Assembly: GCA_046351235.1 (NCBI GenBank)
Contig: JAXLYV010000013.1
Span: forward strand, 1 to 64,000
From: JBBSAT01 sp046351235
GTDB lineage: Bacteria; Myxococcota_A; Polyangia; Polyangiales; Sandaracinaceae
Length of the DNA stretch: 64,000 nt
Reading direction: 5' to 3'
The position numbers were made by a program, and so were the translations under genes. The notes beneath the pieces are model-generated. The model was not told the origin of the DNA. It was given only the letters and a program-made list of their open reading frames with translations, and made no database searches. Within the stretch, counting starts at the first letter, position 1; every line of letters begins with the position of its first letter. This document shows, in pieces, positions 7,263 to 16,212 of this stretch.

Positions 7263-8819
7263 ATGCGCGTGAGCCGTTTCGTCCATGCGCTCGCTCTGTG
7301 TGGCACCGCGTGCGCGCCGACCGTGCCGATCGGCGTGTCGCTCGACCCGTGCGTCGCGAGCGGCGTCGACGTGGGCCTCGGGCTGGAGACGGGACCGTGC
7401 GAGTCGAGCCCCTCGGTCGCGCGCGTCGCGGCGCTCGGCGAGAGCCTCGGCGCGGTGTCGCCCGGCACCTACTGCATCGACGCGCTGGCGTACCGACGCG
7501 ACGACGCGACGCACGTCTGCCGGCTCGACGGGCTGCAACGCGAGAACCGACGCTTTCCCGACGATCGCGACGCCGTGACGCTCGCGGTCGACTGCGCGCT
7601 CCCCGCGCCGGAGGATACGGACGATCTCCTCGCGCAGGTCGCCGGATGCAACGGCGCCTGCGATCACGACCGATGCGTGTGCATCGGCGGCTGCGACATC
7701 GTGGACCCCAACGCGACGTGCCCGCCGCCTGTCTTGGTCGAGCAGGTCGTGATGGGCGATCACTACGCGTGCGGACTCGCGCTCGACCACCGCGCGTTCT
7801 GGTGCTGGGGCGACGACGAGATGGGCGCGGCGACCGACGGAACGAGCGGCCCAGCGGGTGTCGCGCGCAGGGTGTTCCCGATGGAGCCGGGCACGAACGA
7901 GTACGTCATCTACGATGGCGGGCCCGCGATGCTCTGCGTTCAGGCCGCGAACGGAGACGCACGTTGCGGCCCGCGCGTGACACGCAACGACGGCCGTCGC
8001 GTTCGCACGCTCGACGCGGTCGGCGAGGGCTTTCTCTGTCGGGGAGAGATGGCGCGCATCGGATGCTGGGGCCTCCGCCCCGATACCGCGGAGCTCCTCC
8101 CGTTCGCTTTCCCGAGCGTGCTGAGCGCCGGACGCTCGCTCGTCTGCGGCCTCGTCGCCGGCTCGGTGTACTGCGCGTCCCCGGCGCAGCACTGCCCGGA
8201 GGGAGGATGCTGGTGGGGTGACGACGACTGCGAGATCGACGGGGACGGGACCTCGAGCCCGTGCAACGCGCTCGTGCCTCCGATCGAGAGAACGAAGCCG
8301 AACCCTGGGTTCATCGACGTCGACCTCGGCTGGGATCGGGGCTGCGCAGTGGATACCTACGGACGTCTCGTGTGCTGGAGCGAGCGCGGCGGAGACTTGC
8401 AAGGGTTGCCGATTCCGCGGGCCGTACCGGCGCTTGCCGCCGCGCTGGCGACGCCGATCGTGGGCTTCGGCGAAGACGACGATGGCGACACGTGGGCACG
8501 CGAGGTCTCGGTCGGCGTCGAGCACATCTGCGTGCGACGGCTGGAGACGGTCGAGTGCGGCGTCCTCGAGCACGTGGGCGAGGACTTCGTCTTCGCGCGA
8601 TCCGAGACGTTCCCGGGCGACGGCGCGATCGCCGACTTCGCTGCCGGCCCGCACGGCATCTCGTGCGCGGTGCGCTCGGTCGCGGGCGCGCCGAGCCGTG
8701 TGGAGTGCTTCCAGCTCACGGGCTTCGTCGGTGGTGAGGCGCTGCTGGGGCGCGCGCACACGCGCGACCTCGCCGCGGGGATCGATCCCGATCGCGCGGA
8801 TCAGGCGGTGTGCCCATGA
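7263..8819 (+). CDS. RCC1-like repeat lipoprotein
   Basis: A 518-aa exported protein starting MRVSRFVHALALCGTAC, with ribosome site GGAGAG. It has recurring units such as MGDHYACGLALDHRAFWCWGDD, GFLCRGEMARIGCWG, GWDRGCAVDTYGRLVCW and GVEHICVRRLETVECG, in which a Cys pair brackets each blade. This matches the degenerate RCC1-like (regulator of chromosome condensation) propellers common in myxobacterial surface proteins. An early Cys-rich region (CNGACDHDRCVCIGGCD) precedes the propeller. Its stop overlaps the start of the next gene (ATGA at 8816-8819). It probably mediates protein contacts at the cell surface; no enzymatic motif is seen. Confidence 0.78.
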   Translation: MRVSRFVHALALCGTACAPTVPIGVSLDPCVASGVDVGLGLETGPCESSPSVARVAALGESLGAVSPGTYCIDALAYRRDDATHVCRLDGLQRENRRFPDDRDAVTLAVDCALPAPEDTDDLLAQVAGCNGACDHDRCVCIGGCDIVDPNATCPPPVLVEQVVMGDHYACGLALDHRAFWCWGDDEMGAATDGTSGPAGVARRVFPMEPGTNEYVIYDGGPAMLCVQAANGDARCGPRVTRNDGRRVRTLDAVGEGFLCRGEMARIGCWGLRPDTAELLPFAFPSVLSAGRSLVCGLVAGSVYCASPAQHCPEGGCWWGDDDCEIDGDGTSSPCNALVPPIERTKPNPGFIDVDLGWDRGCAVDTYGRLVCWSERGGDLQGLPIPRAVPALAAALATPIVGFGEDDDGDTWAREVSVGVEHICVRRLETVECGVLEHVGEDFVFARSETFPGDGAIADFAAGPHGISCAVRSVAGAPSRVECFQLTGFVGGEALLGRAHTRDLAAGIDPDRADQAVCP

Positions 8820-9631
8820 AGTACGGCGCATTCTCGCTCGTGCTGCTGCTCGCCGCGTCGAGCGTCGCGTCGGCGCAGGACGTGAACGCGGACATCACGA
8901 GCGCGCGGGTGGCGCTCGAGAACGGCGATCTGCTGGGGGCGGGCACGGCAGTGGATCACGGCCTGGCGAGCGCGCCGCTGACCGAGGTGCAGCTCGCCTC
9001 GCTCTACGAGCTGCGCGCGCTGCTCGCCTACGCCGACGACCGCCTCGGCGCGCTCGAAGAGGCGCTGCATGCGCTGGCGTCGCTCGGCGCGAGCACACCG
9101 TCGCTGTTCCCGCCCCCGCTGCGGGTGCGCTACGACGAGGTGCGGGCGAGCGCCGGGCCGATCGCGCTCACGCTCGAGCTCGTGACGGAGATCGACGGCG
9201 ATCGGCGGCGCGTGCGCCTGGTCCCGCGGGTGCACGACGACGCGGGCCGATTGATCCAGAGCGTGCGCGTGCGCGCGGCGATCGACGACGGCGGGCTCGC
9301 GCCTCGCGCGGAGAGCGACGTCATCGACCTGGGCAATTCGCACCGATCGGTGGAGGTTCGTTACGTGCTCGAGGCGCTCGGGCCCGGCGGCACCACGGTC
9401 GCGACGCGCGGCAGCGAGGACGCGCCCGAGATCGAGATCCTCGACGCGATCCCGGTCGATCAGACGTTCCTCCACGTGACGCTGGTGACCGTCGCGGCCG
9501 TGCTCGTGGCCAGCGCCGTCGCGTTCGGCATGGCGTACCTCGCCACCGACGGCTTCACGGCGGGTCAGCCCACGACGCTGGGCCCGGTGAGCTGCTCGGG
9601 CGCGGCGTGCGCGACGCTCCTCTCGTTCTGA
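8816..9631 (+). CDS. Exported protein with C-terminal membrane anchor
   Basis: A 271-aa protein with signal peptide MKYGAFSLVLLLAASSVASA. A helical part with TPR-like character follows (ARVALENGDLLGAGTAVDHGL, LYELRALLAYADDRLGALEEAL), then a beta-rich domain (about residues 105-205), and a TM helix near residue 225 (LVTVAAVLVASAVAFGMAYLA). Start chosen at 8816, overlapping the stop of the RCC1-like gene. The organisation resembles adventurous-motility-style or tol-type periplasmic adaptor proteins only in general terms; no family is claimed. Confidence 0.68.
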   Translation: MKYGAFSLVLLLAASSVASAQDVNADITSARVALENGDLLGAGTAVDHGLASAPLTEVQLASLYELRALLAYADDRLGALEEALHALASLGASTPSLFPPPLRVRYDEVRASAGPIALTLELVTEIDGDRRRVRLVPRVHDDAGRLIQSVRVRAAIDDGGLAPRAESDVIDLGNSHRSVEVRYVLEALGPGGTTVATRGSEDAPEIEILDAIPVDQTFLHVTLVTVAAVLVASAVAFGMAYLATDGFTAGQPTTLGPVSCSGAACATLLSF

Positions 9632-9755
9632 CGGTCGCGCGACGTACGTGCGGCCGCCGGACCGCAGAGCGTCGACTCGTGTCCACACTCGAAGACGGCG
9701 TCGTGCGTTTCGCGTGCGCGAGCGGCGGGGCACGGGAGTTGCGCCGCCGCGCGAC

Positions 9756-10700
9756 ATGACCACCTCATCGCTCGTCGCTCGCGCGCTCCTCGGCCTCGCC
9801 CTTCTCTTCGTTCCGCTCCTGGGCTGCTCACCCGCGGCCGCAGTGCGGCCGCAGCCCGACGCGGGCCTCGCCTCCGATGCCGCCCGAGTGGACGTCGGCC
9901 CTGCGGACGACGCCGCGCTCGTGATCGACGCGGCGAGCGTGGACGGCGCGGCCCCGCTCCCGGCGTGGCTGCTCACGGTGGGCAACGAAGACGACGGCGC
10001 AGGCGGTTACACGCACCGGCTCGTCGAGCTCAGCCTCGTCCCCGGCGAGCTGGGCACGGTCTCGCACGTGCTCTGCGACAACCTCGTGTTCGGTGGGCCC
10101 GACGTGCCGAACGACGTGGTGTCGGCGCTCACGTTCCACGAAGGCGTGCTCTACTCGAACGGAGCGAGCGGAAGCGACCCGAGCCAGCCCGCAGCGGCGC
10201 TCTATCGCATCGACATCTGCCACTGCACCGCCACGCGGGTCGGCGATTTCGGTGCGGACATCACGTTCGTGGGCGCGATCACCTCGTACCCCGGCCGTGG
10301 CATCTACGGGATGGCGGCGAGCGACGACAGCATGTTCACCATCGACCCGGAGACCGGCGCCGGCACCGTGGTCTCGCCGGTGACGATCGACGTGGCGGCG
10401 GCCGACCTCACGTGGTCCGGACCGCGGCGCGACACGCTCTGGTTCATCACCAGCGTGAGCGACACGCTCTTCGAGCTCGACGATCGCGGTCAGGTCCTCA
10501 CGAGCCTGCCGCTCCACTACGACTTCAACGGCCTCGGGATGGCGTACCACCCGGGCCTCGACCGGCTCTTCGCGTGCTCGAACGGGAAGATCCTCGAGAT
10601 CGACACGACGACCGGCGACGTGGAGGTCGGGGCCGACACCGGCTTGAGCGGCTGCGCGAGCCTCGCCGCGCCGTTCGGTGATGTCGACTGCGTGTTCTGA
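9756..10700 (+). CDS. Beta-propeller-like lipoprotein
   Basis: A 314-aa lipoprotein with lipobox LLGC near residue 21, followed by an Asp/Ala-rich linker (DAGLASDAARVDVGPADD). The mature part has repeated strands such as VSALTFHEGVLYSNG, ALYRIDICHC, GIYGMAASDDSMFTIDPETGAG, TLWFITSVSDTLFELD and GMAYHPGLDRLFACSNGKILEID. This suggests a YVTN/NHL-like beta-propeller with about six blades. It ends only three bases from the stop of the convergent kinase gene, with no visible terminator between them. Function is unknown, presumably surface binding. Confidence 0.72.
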   Translation: MTTSSLVARALLGLALLFVPLLGCSPAAAVRPQPDAGLASDAARVDVGPADDAALVIDAASVDGAAPLPAWLLTVGNEDDGAGGYTHRLVELSLVPGELGTVSHVLCDNLVFGGPDVPNDVVSALTFHEGVLYSNGASGSDPSQPAAALYRIDICHCTATRVGDFGADITFVGAITSYPGRGIYGMAASDDSMFTIDPETGAGTVVSPVTIDVAAADLTWSGPRRDTLWFITSVSDTLFELDDRGQVLTSLPLHYDFNGLGMAYHPGLDRLFACSNGKILEIDTTTGDVEVGADTGLSGCASLAAPFGDVDCVF

Positions 10701-10703
10701 CGG

Positions 10704-12305
10704 CTAGGGGCGCGGGACGACCGACGCCGCGCGGGACGTGACGACGACGTGATCAGTCCGCGTCGTCGTGGCCTCGCCGTGCGCGTCGCCCTCGAAGGCG
10801 ACGTAGTAGACGCGGTGATCGCCGCCCGGCAGCGTCAGCGTGCGCGGGCCGAAGAGCGCGTCGGCCCGATCGGCGCAGGGCCTGTCGAAGCAGACGGCGA
10901 CGCCCATCGGCACCGTCACGCGGCCATCGCCCTCGAGCTCGGCGGGCGCCGCGAGCTCGGTCGCGGGCGGTGAGGGCGGCGACGACGGAGGAGGCTCGGC
11001 GACGACCGGCGCTCGGTGCGCGCGCGGCGGAGGGGAGCTCGGATCGGCCGCGACCGAGGGCGGCGGCTCGGTGGGAGGCGCTGCCTCGGTGATCGGCGGC
11101 GTCGCCGGAGGAGGAGCCGGTGCGCCGAGCGCGATTCGCGTGGGCTCGGGCGACGAAGCGCTCGGCGCGCTCGGACGGGACGCGCTCGTGGGCTCGGTCG
11201 CGGTGCCGTATCCGATCGCCGCGATCGCGAGCGCGGCCAGGCCGCCGAGGACGGCGAGTGGTGCCATCCAGCGACGACCTGCAGGCGCCGGCATCTCCGG
11301 CCGCCGACGCGAGGCGACCGTCGGCGGCAGCTCCGCCGTCTCGGGCTCGGCGCCCGGTGGAAAGAGATCGCGCATGATCGCCGCGCGCGCCGTGCGCGGC
11401 GAGGTGCCTCCGAAGGTCTCGAGCGCGTCGTGGAGTGCGAGCGCGAGCGTACGAGCGTCGGGCGTGCGGCGCGCCGTGTCGCGCTCGAGCGCGCGCATCA
11501 CGATGTCGTCGAGCGCGGGCGGCAGCCCCGGCAGCACCTCGGAAGGCCGCGGGATCGGATCGCGCTCGACCGCCGCGAGCGTCTCGGGCTGCGTGCCGCG
11601 ACGGAACAGGCGGCGCAGCGTGAGCGCCTCCCAGAGCACGACGCCGAGCGCCCAGACGTCGGCGCGCCGATCCACGCGCCCCGCCGCCTGCTCGGGAGAC
11701 ATGTAGGCGAGCTTGCCCTTGATCTCGTTCGTCTCCGTGCGGTGGTTCTTGTCGCGCGCGGTGGCGACGCCGAAGTCGACGACCTTCACCTCGCCGTCCA
11801 TCGTGACGAAGAGGTTCTGCGGCGAGACGTCGCGGTGCACGACGTCGAGCGGCATGCCGTGGTCGTCGCGCAGCTCGTGCGCCGCGTGCAGACCTTCCGC
11901 GCACTCGGCGAGGATGCCGAGCACGAGCGGGACGTGCGCCGTTCCCTCCCCGGCCGAGCGTCGCACGAGCGCGGAGAGAAGCTGGCTCAGCGTGTGACCG
12001 TCGAGCAGCTCCATGGCGAGGAACGACTCGCCCTGATGCCGCCCGTAGTCGAGCACCTGACAGACGTTGGGATGCGCGATGCGCGCGGCGATGCGCGCCT
12101 CGTCGAGGAACATGTCGGCGAAGGCGCGATCGCGCGCGAGGTGAGGATGGATGCGCTTGACGGCGACCTTCCGGCGGAAGCCGCCCTCCCCCTCGCGCAC
12201 CGCTTCGTAGACGGTGGCCATACCGCCGGAGGCGATCTCTCGGACCAGCAAGTAGGGGCCGAATCGCTGGGGCTCCGGCGGCCGTTCGTCGTCCTGCGAG
12301 GGCAT
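10704..12305 (-). CDS. Hanks-type Ser/Thr protein kinase with TM segment
   Basis: A 533-aa kinase. The N-terminal domain (about residues 15-290) has the nucleotide loop IASGGMATVYEA, the VAVKRI lysine, the catalytic loop HRDVSPQN, the DFGVA metal motif and MSPEQ. A TM helix follows near residue 350 (MAPLAVLGGLAALAIAAIGYG). Then comes a long Pro/Ala/Ser-rich extracytoplasmic linker and a short beta domain (VTVPMGVAVCFDRPCADRADALFG) that resembles a PEGA-like sensor. It is divergent from the FHA-sigma54 activator at 12385, with an 80-base shared gap, so the two may form a signalling pair. Start uncertain: ATG at 12305 or GTG at 12329. Confidence 0.9.
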   Translation of the reverse strand: MPSQDDERPPEPQRFGPYLLVREIASGGMATVYEAVREGEGGFRRKVAVKRIHPHLARDRAFADMFLDEARIAARIAHPNVCQVLDYGRHQGESFLAMELLDGHTLSQLLSALVRRSAGEGTAHVPLVLGILAECAEGLHAAHELRDDHGMPLDVVHRDVSPQNLFVTMDGEVKVVDFGVATARDKNHRTETNEIKGKLAYMSPEQAAGRVDRRADVWALGVVLWEALTLRRLFRRGTQPETLAAVERDPIPRPSEVLPGLPPALDDIVMRALERDTARRTPDARTLALALHDALETFGGTSPRTARAAIMRDLFPPGAEPETAELPPTVASRRRPEMPAPAGRRWMAPLAVLGGLAALAIAAIGYGTATEPTSASRPSAPSASSPEPTRIALGAPAPPPATPPITEAAPPTEPPPSVAADPSSPPPRAHRAPVVAEPPPSSPPSPPATELAAPAELEGDGRVTVPMGVAVCFDRPCADRADALFGPRTLTLPGGDHRVYYVAFEGDAHGEATTTRTDHVVVTSRAASVVPRP

Positions 12306-12384
12306 CGAGAACGAAGACGACGCTAACACGCTGCCGCAGGCGATGACTAGGAGCGCAGAGGTCGCATGCTAGCCTGCACACGCG
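12306..12384. promoter_or_regulatory. Divergent intergenic region between kinase and FHA-sigma54 activator
   Basis: About 79 bases separate the two divergent starts and must hold both promoters. I see no clear -24/-12 (GG-N10-GC) element or strong inverted repeat. TGACTAGG and GCATGCTAGCCTGCA are the least GC-rich parts and are plausible promoter elements for the plus-strand gene. Confidence 0.35.
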
Positions 12385-13692
12385 ATGAAGGTTGCTGACG
12401 AGTTCGAGGCGCACGAAGCGACCGAGCGCCAGCTGGTCGAGCCTCCGAAGCGCCACGCCGTCACGCTGCGATGGGTCGACACGACCGGCGCGCGCGAAGA
12501 AGTCGTGCGCGACGGCGCGACGCTGGGCAGCGCGCCCGGCGTCACGGTGCGCGTCCAGCATCCGACGGTCTCTCGGCTGCATGCTCGGATCGAAGAGCGA
12601 GCCGGCGGCGCTTGGGTCGTCGACCTCGAGAGCACCAACGGGACGAGCGTCGACGGAATCGCAGTGGCCGGCGCGCAGCTCCGCGACGGGATGCGCCTCG
12701 GCCTCGGCAACGCGACGCTCGAGGTGCACGTCGAGCGCAAGCGCGAGACCGTGGAGCTCTGGCCGACCGAGCGCTTCGGGCCCGTGATCGGCCGCAGCCG
12801 CGCGATGCGCGAGCTCTTCGGTCGTCTCGCGCGCGTCGCCTCGTCGGAGGCGACGGTGCTCGTCACCGGCGAGACCGGCACCGGCAAGGACGTGGTCGCG
12901 CGCGCGATCCACGAAGCATCGCCGCGCGCGCGCGGGCCCTTCGTGGTGGTGGACTGCGGTGCCGTACCGGAGGCGCTCTTCGAGTCCGAGCTCTTCGGTC
13001 ATCGGCGCGGCGCGTTCACCGGCGCGGAGAGAGCGCACGACGGAGCGTTCGAGGCGGCCGCCGGCGGCACGCTCTTCCTCGACGAGATCGGCGAGCTGCC
13101 GCTCTCGATGCAGCCGAAGCTGCTGCGCGCGATCGAGACGCGCACGATTCGCCCGGTCGGCGAGACGGCGCATCGTCCGGTCGACGTCCGCGTGATCGCG
13201 GCGACGCACCGCGACCTGCCGCAGATGGTGGCTGCGAACGGGTTCCGAGAGGACCTGTACTTCCGGCTCGCGGTGCTGCCCGTGCACGTCCCGCCGCTGC
13301 GAACGCGCCGCGACGACATCGACGCGCTGGTCGCGCACTTCGCGGGCGGTCGCAGCCTGCCGGCCGATGCGATGGCGGAGCTGCGCGAGCGGCCCTGGCT
13401 CGGCAACGTCCGCGAGCTGCGGAACTTCGTCGAGCGAGCGCTCGCGCTCGGCGCGACCGAGGCAATGGCGCTGGCGCCGGCGACACCGAGGAGTGTCGGC
13501 AGCCTACCCGACGTCGATCTCGAGGAGCCCTTCAAGGACGCCAAGGAGCGCTGGCTGAGCCACGTGGAGAAGCAGTACCTGTCGCGCCTGCTCGAGGCCA
13601 AGCGCTGGAACGTCAGCGCGGTCGCCGATGCGATGGGGCTCGACCGCACCTACGTGCATCGGCTCTTGCGCAAGCACGACCTCAGTCGCTGA
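12385..13692 (+). CDS. FHA-domain sigma54-dependent transcriptional activator
   Basis: A 435-aa enhancer-binding protein. The FHA domain (about residues 25-115) has the phosphothreonine-binding motifs SRLHARI and STNGTSVDG. The AAA+ domain (about 130-345) has Walker A GETGTGKD (162-169), the sigma54-contact loop GAFTGA (209-214), Walker B GGTLFLDEIGE, and sensor motifs. The C-terminal 40 residues form a Fis-type HTH (WNVSAVADAMGLDRTYVHRLLRKH). Activators of this type bind phosphorylated partners through FHA and switch on sigma54 promoters. The divergent kinase is the obvious candidate upstream partner, which is inference. Palindromic repeat B follows the stop. Confidence 0.95.
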   Translation: MKVADEFEAHEATERQLVEPPKRHAVTLRWVDTTGAREEVVRDGATLGSAPGVTVRVQHPTVSRLHARIEERAGGAWVVDLESTNGTSVDGIAVAGAQLRDGMRLGLGNATLEVHVERKRETVELWPTERFGPVIGRSRAMRELFGRLARVASSEATVLVTGETGTGKDVVARAIHEASPRARGPFVVVDCGAVPEALFESELFGHRRGAFTGAERAHDGAFEAAAGGTLFLDEIGELPLSMQPKLLRAIETRTIRPVGETAHRPVDVRVIAATHRDLPQMVAANGFREDLYFRLAVLPVHVPPLRTRRDDIDALVAHFAGGRSLPADAMAELRERPWLGNVRELRNFVERALALGATEAMALAPATPRSVGSLPDVDLEEPFKDAKERWLSHVEKQYLSRLLEAKRWNVSAVADAMGLDRTYVHRLLRKHDLSR

Positions 13693-13705
13693 GGCGGGGG
13701 CCGAC

Positions 13706-13752
13706 TCCCTCTCCCACTCGTGGGAGAGGAACGAGGTGAGGGGCTGCGAAGG
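13706..13752 (+). repeat. Intergenic palindromic repeat, copy B
   Basis: TCCCTCTCCC, loop, GGGAGAGG, then CGAGGTGAGGG and CTGCGAAG, starting 14 bases after the sigma54 activator stop. The stem is 10 bp (13708-13729), with different loop and stem-tip bases from copy A at 5333-5371, while the flanking tail is conserved. It may be a transcript-end hairpin of the upstream gene. Confidence 0.75.
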
Positions 13753-13821
13753 TGAGGAAGAGACGAGGGCGGTGCTCGGCACAGGCTCCGGGGATCGCAT
13801 CTACGAAAGGGAACGGAGCCC

Positions 13822-14133
13822 ATGCTGCGCATCCATCGAGTCGCGGTGAACGTCGTTCGTCAGGTTCGGCCGCTCGTGAAGGACATCGCCGTGCATGATC
13901 GGAATCTCGCGGATCACATCACGCGGTCGTCGGTGGCGGTGGTGCTGAACATCGCCGAAGCGTCCGGGGTGCGCGGGAATCGGCGGCTGCGGCACGAGAC
14001 GGCGCTCGGGGAAGCCGCGGAGGTTCGGGGCGGGCTGGATATCGGCGAGGCGGCCGGGTGGACCGTCGTGCCGCGCCAGGCGCGGGAGGATCTCGCGCGG
14101 ATGGTCGGGACGCTCGTGAAGCTCACGCGGTAG
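13822..14133 (+). CDS. Four-helix-bundle protein (23S rRNA IVS-type)
   Basis: A 103-aa protein preceded by GGAG. It matches the four-helix-bundle family first seen as ORFs in 23S rRNA intervening sequences (TIGR02436/S23-type). Conserved parts visible are VRPLVKDIAVHDRNLADH (helix 1), SSVAVVLNIAEASGVRGNRR (helix 2), RHETALGEAAEVRGGLDIGEAAGW (helix 3) and the final helix ARMVGTLVKLTR. It is slightly shorter than the usual 115-120 aa. No rRNA is nearby, so this is a free-standing member; the molecular role of the family is not well established. Confidence 0.88.
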   Translation: MLRIHRVAVNVVRQVRPLVKDIAVHDRNLADHITRSSVAVVLNIAEASGVRGNRRLRHETALGEAAEVRGGLDIGEAAGWTVVPRQAREDLARMVGTLVKLTR

Positions 14134-14214
14134 CGGGCGTGCGAGTACCGGCGGCCGTGAGGTTGCCGGTGCTCTGCGCGCGAGGAGGAGGACGAGAACG
14201 AGGAGGAGCGTGGG
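14134..14214. other. Intergenic, nothing recognised
   Basis: 81 bases between convergent genes. There is no T-run or strong stem that would act as a terminator. Confidence 0.4.
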
Positions 14215-15125
14215 CTACGGACGGTCGCGCACGCGACGCTCGAGGGTCGTGAGGCTCGCCGGGCCGAGGGCGACGAGCGCGTCGTGGAAGTGGTCGACGC
14301 GGAGCGACGCACCTTCTCTCTCCCGCGCTGCGGCGAACATGCGGGCGTGGCGGCGCTCGCCGACGAAGTACGTGGTGGCCTGGAGCGGGATGCGGAGGAA
14401 GCGGACGACCTGGGTCTCGCACCAGCTCGCGGGCATGCCGCAGAGGCGCACCATCTCGGCGATGGCTTCCTCGAACGAGAGGCGGCCGTCGTGGATCGCG
14501 AGGTCCACCACGGCGCGCGCGTCGCGGATGATCGCGGCGCCGATGGACGCGACCTCGGCGTCGGGGTCGTAGAAGCCGGCGGCGCGCATGACGTTCTCGG
14601 CGTGGACGGCGAAGCCTTCGATCGAGGGCATGGCGCCGAAGAAGCTCGTCGCGCCGGCCACGTCGTCGTGGACGGCGACGAAGCGCACGGGCTCGCGATC
14701 GGGCGCGGCCTGCGACTGCCAGATGGCGCTCTGCAGGTAGTGGCCCGGCGTGGCCTCGTGCACGGCGAGGCCGGTGGAGAACGCGCGCGCGTGCGACGAG
14801 GACGAGAGCGCGAGCGCCACGTGGCCGGGACGCGAGCGGTCGAGGAGCGGCGCAGGCCAGTTCGTGACCGCGCCGCCGTGGATCATCCCGTCGGGGATCG
14901 CCACGAAGCTCACCGGCGCCTCGGGGATCGTGAAAAGTCGGTGCTCCGTCGCGAAGCGACCGGCGCGATCGATCAGCGCGCCGAAGTAGGCGCGCGTATC
15001 CAGCCCCTCGGGGAGCATCTCGCCGAAGAGGCGCGCGAGGTACGCGAGCGCATCCGCTCGATCGCGGACGACGATGCCGCGCGGCTCCGCGGCACGCGCT
15101 GCGACCTCGACGAGCTTGCCGCCGA
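14215..15125 (-). pseudogene. C-terminal fragment of DUF885 peptidase-like protein
   Basis: About 300 residues of a DUF885 protein, including its zinc-peptidase-like signature AVHEATPGHYLQ. Family features downstream are also present (SIEGFAVHAENVM, AIIRDARAVVDLAIH, ATTYFVGERRH). The family is normally about 550-620 aa, so roughly the first half is missing. At about 15125 the sequence changes abruptly to a piece of an Rhs/Tc-toxin gene in another frame on the same strand. The frame stays open upstream by chance in this GC-rich DNA. No start codon or ribosome site of its own was seen, so it is scored as a fragment. Confidence 0.82.
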
Positions 15126-15892
15126 GCCGGCGTCGTACTCGTTCGAGACGACGACGTCGTTCCCCAGCGTGCGTGCGATCTGCTGACCGCGTGCGTTGTA
15201 CTCCGCAGTGACGACGATCGAGTGCGTGACCGGTGTCGGCGAGTCGGGCGTGACGACGTCGAGCGAGGCGAGCGGGCCGCTCCGGAGGTAGTCGAACACG
15301 CGCTCGGTGCCGTCGGGCATGAGCGCGCGCGTCGGGCGCCCCATCGCGTCGAATGCCGTCTTGGTCGTGTAGCCGCTCGCCTCGAGCGACGGCGAGCCCG
15401 ACCAATCGGGGTCGGCGCCGGCGGTCGTCGTCAACGTGCGCGTCGTCTCGAGCGCCTCGCCGAACGCACCGTAGCGCGGCGTCGCCACCGTGCCGGCCCC
15501 GTCCTTCACGAGGATCGCGCGGCCGAGCTGGTTTCGGTCGGCGGCGCCGACGACACCCTCGCCGTACGTGATCTGCTCCGCTAGCCAGCTGGTGACCCCT
15601 CGCGTCACGTGCCGCTCGGTCATGCGGCCCGCGACGTCGAACACGCGCTCTTCCTCGGTGTCCTCGTGCCAGCGCTCGACCTCGCGGCCCTCGGCGTCGA
15701 ACAGGCCGAGGTGGGTGCCCGCGTCCATCGACGTCTCGCGCAAGAGGCGCCCGAGCCGGTCGAAGCTTCGCGTGCTCGCCTCGAGAGAGCGCCGGTCGGT
15801 CGTCTTCTCCGACAGACCGCGGATGTCGAGCGAGGCGATCTCCTTCAGCACGACGCTGCTCTCGATCACCTCCGACTTCACGATCGCGCGAC
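15125..15892 (-). pseudogene. Internal fragment of Rhs/TcC-like toxin protein
   Basis: About 250 residues with YD-repeat character typical of Rhs and Tc-toxin TcC/TcdB2-type proteins: FDRLGRLLRET, GLFDAEGREVERWHEDTEEE, ITYGEGVVGAADRNQLGRAI, KTAFDAMGRPTRALMPDGTE and VVTAEYNARGQQIAR. Both ends are cut: the N-terminal side by the left edge of IS copy 2 at about 15892, the C-terminal side by the junction with the DUF885 fragment near 15125. Such proteins form the cocoon shell around a toxin in insecticidal complexes or contact-dependent weapons. This piece can no longer do so. Confidence 0.8.
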
Positions 15893-16212
15893 AGGGCCAG
15901 CACCTCGACATCGCCCTCTACGACACCACCGTCGCCTGGCTCGCCGGCTTGCGCAAGAGATCGATCGCCGACCGGCCGCTGACGAGGTGCCCGCGCTGCG
16001 ACGGGACCGTGAGGCTCGTGGCGGTGCTCGCGATCGGTCTGCTCGGAGGCTTTCGCTACACGGATGGTCCGCAGATGCCGGCGACCTCCGCAGAAGCAGC
16101 CGACGGGCAGTGACACGCGCACTGGCGCGCATGGCTCCGCCGCCACCCGCCGCCAGTGACGCCGAGCGGCGCCAGTCTTTCTCGTGAATCGCGGGCTCGA
16201 GGTCCGTACCGG

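Noticed and set aside
13822..14133. A 23S rRNA gene or intervening sequence around the four-helix-bundle gene
   Set aside because: No rRNA sequence is present on either side; the gene is free-standing.
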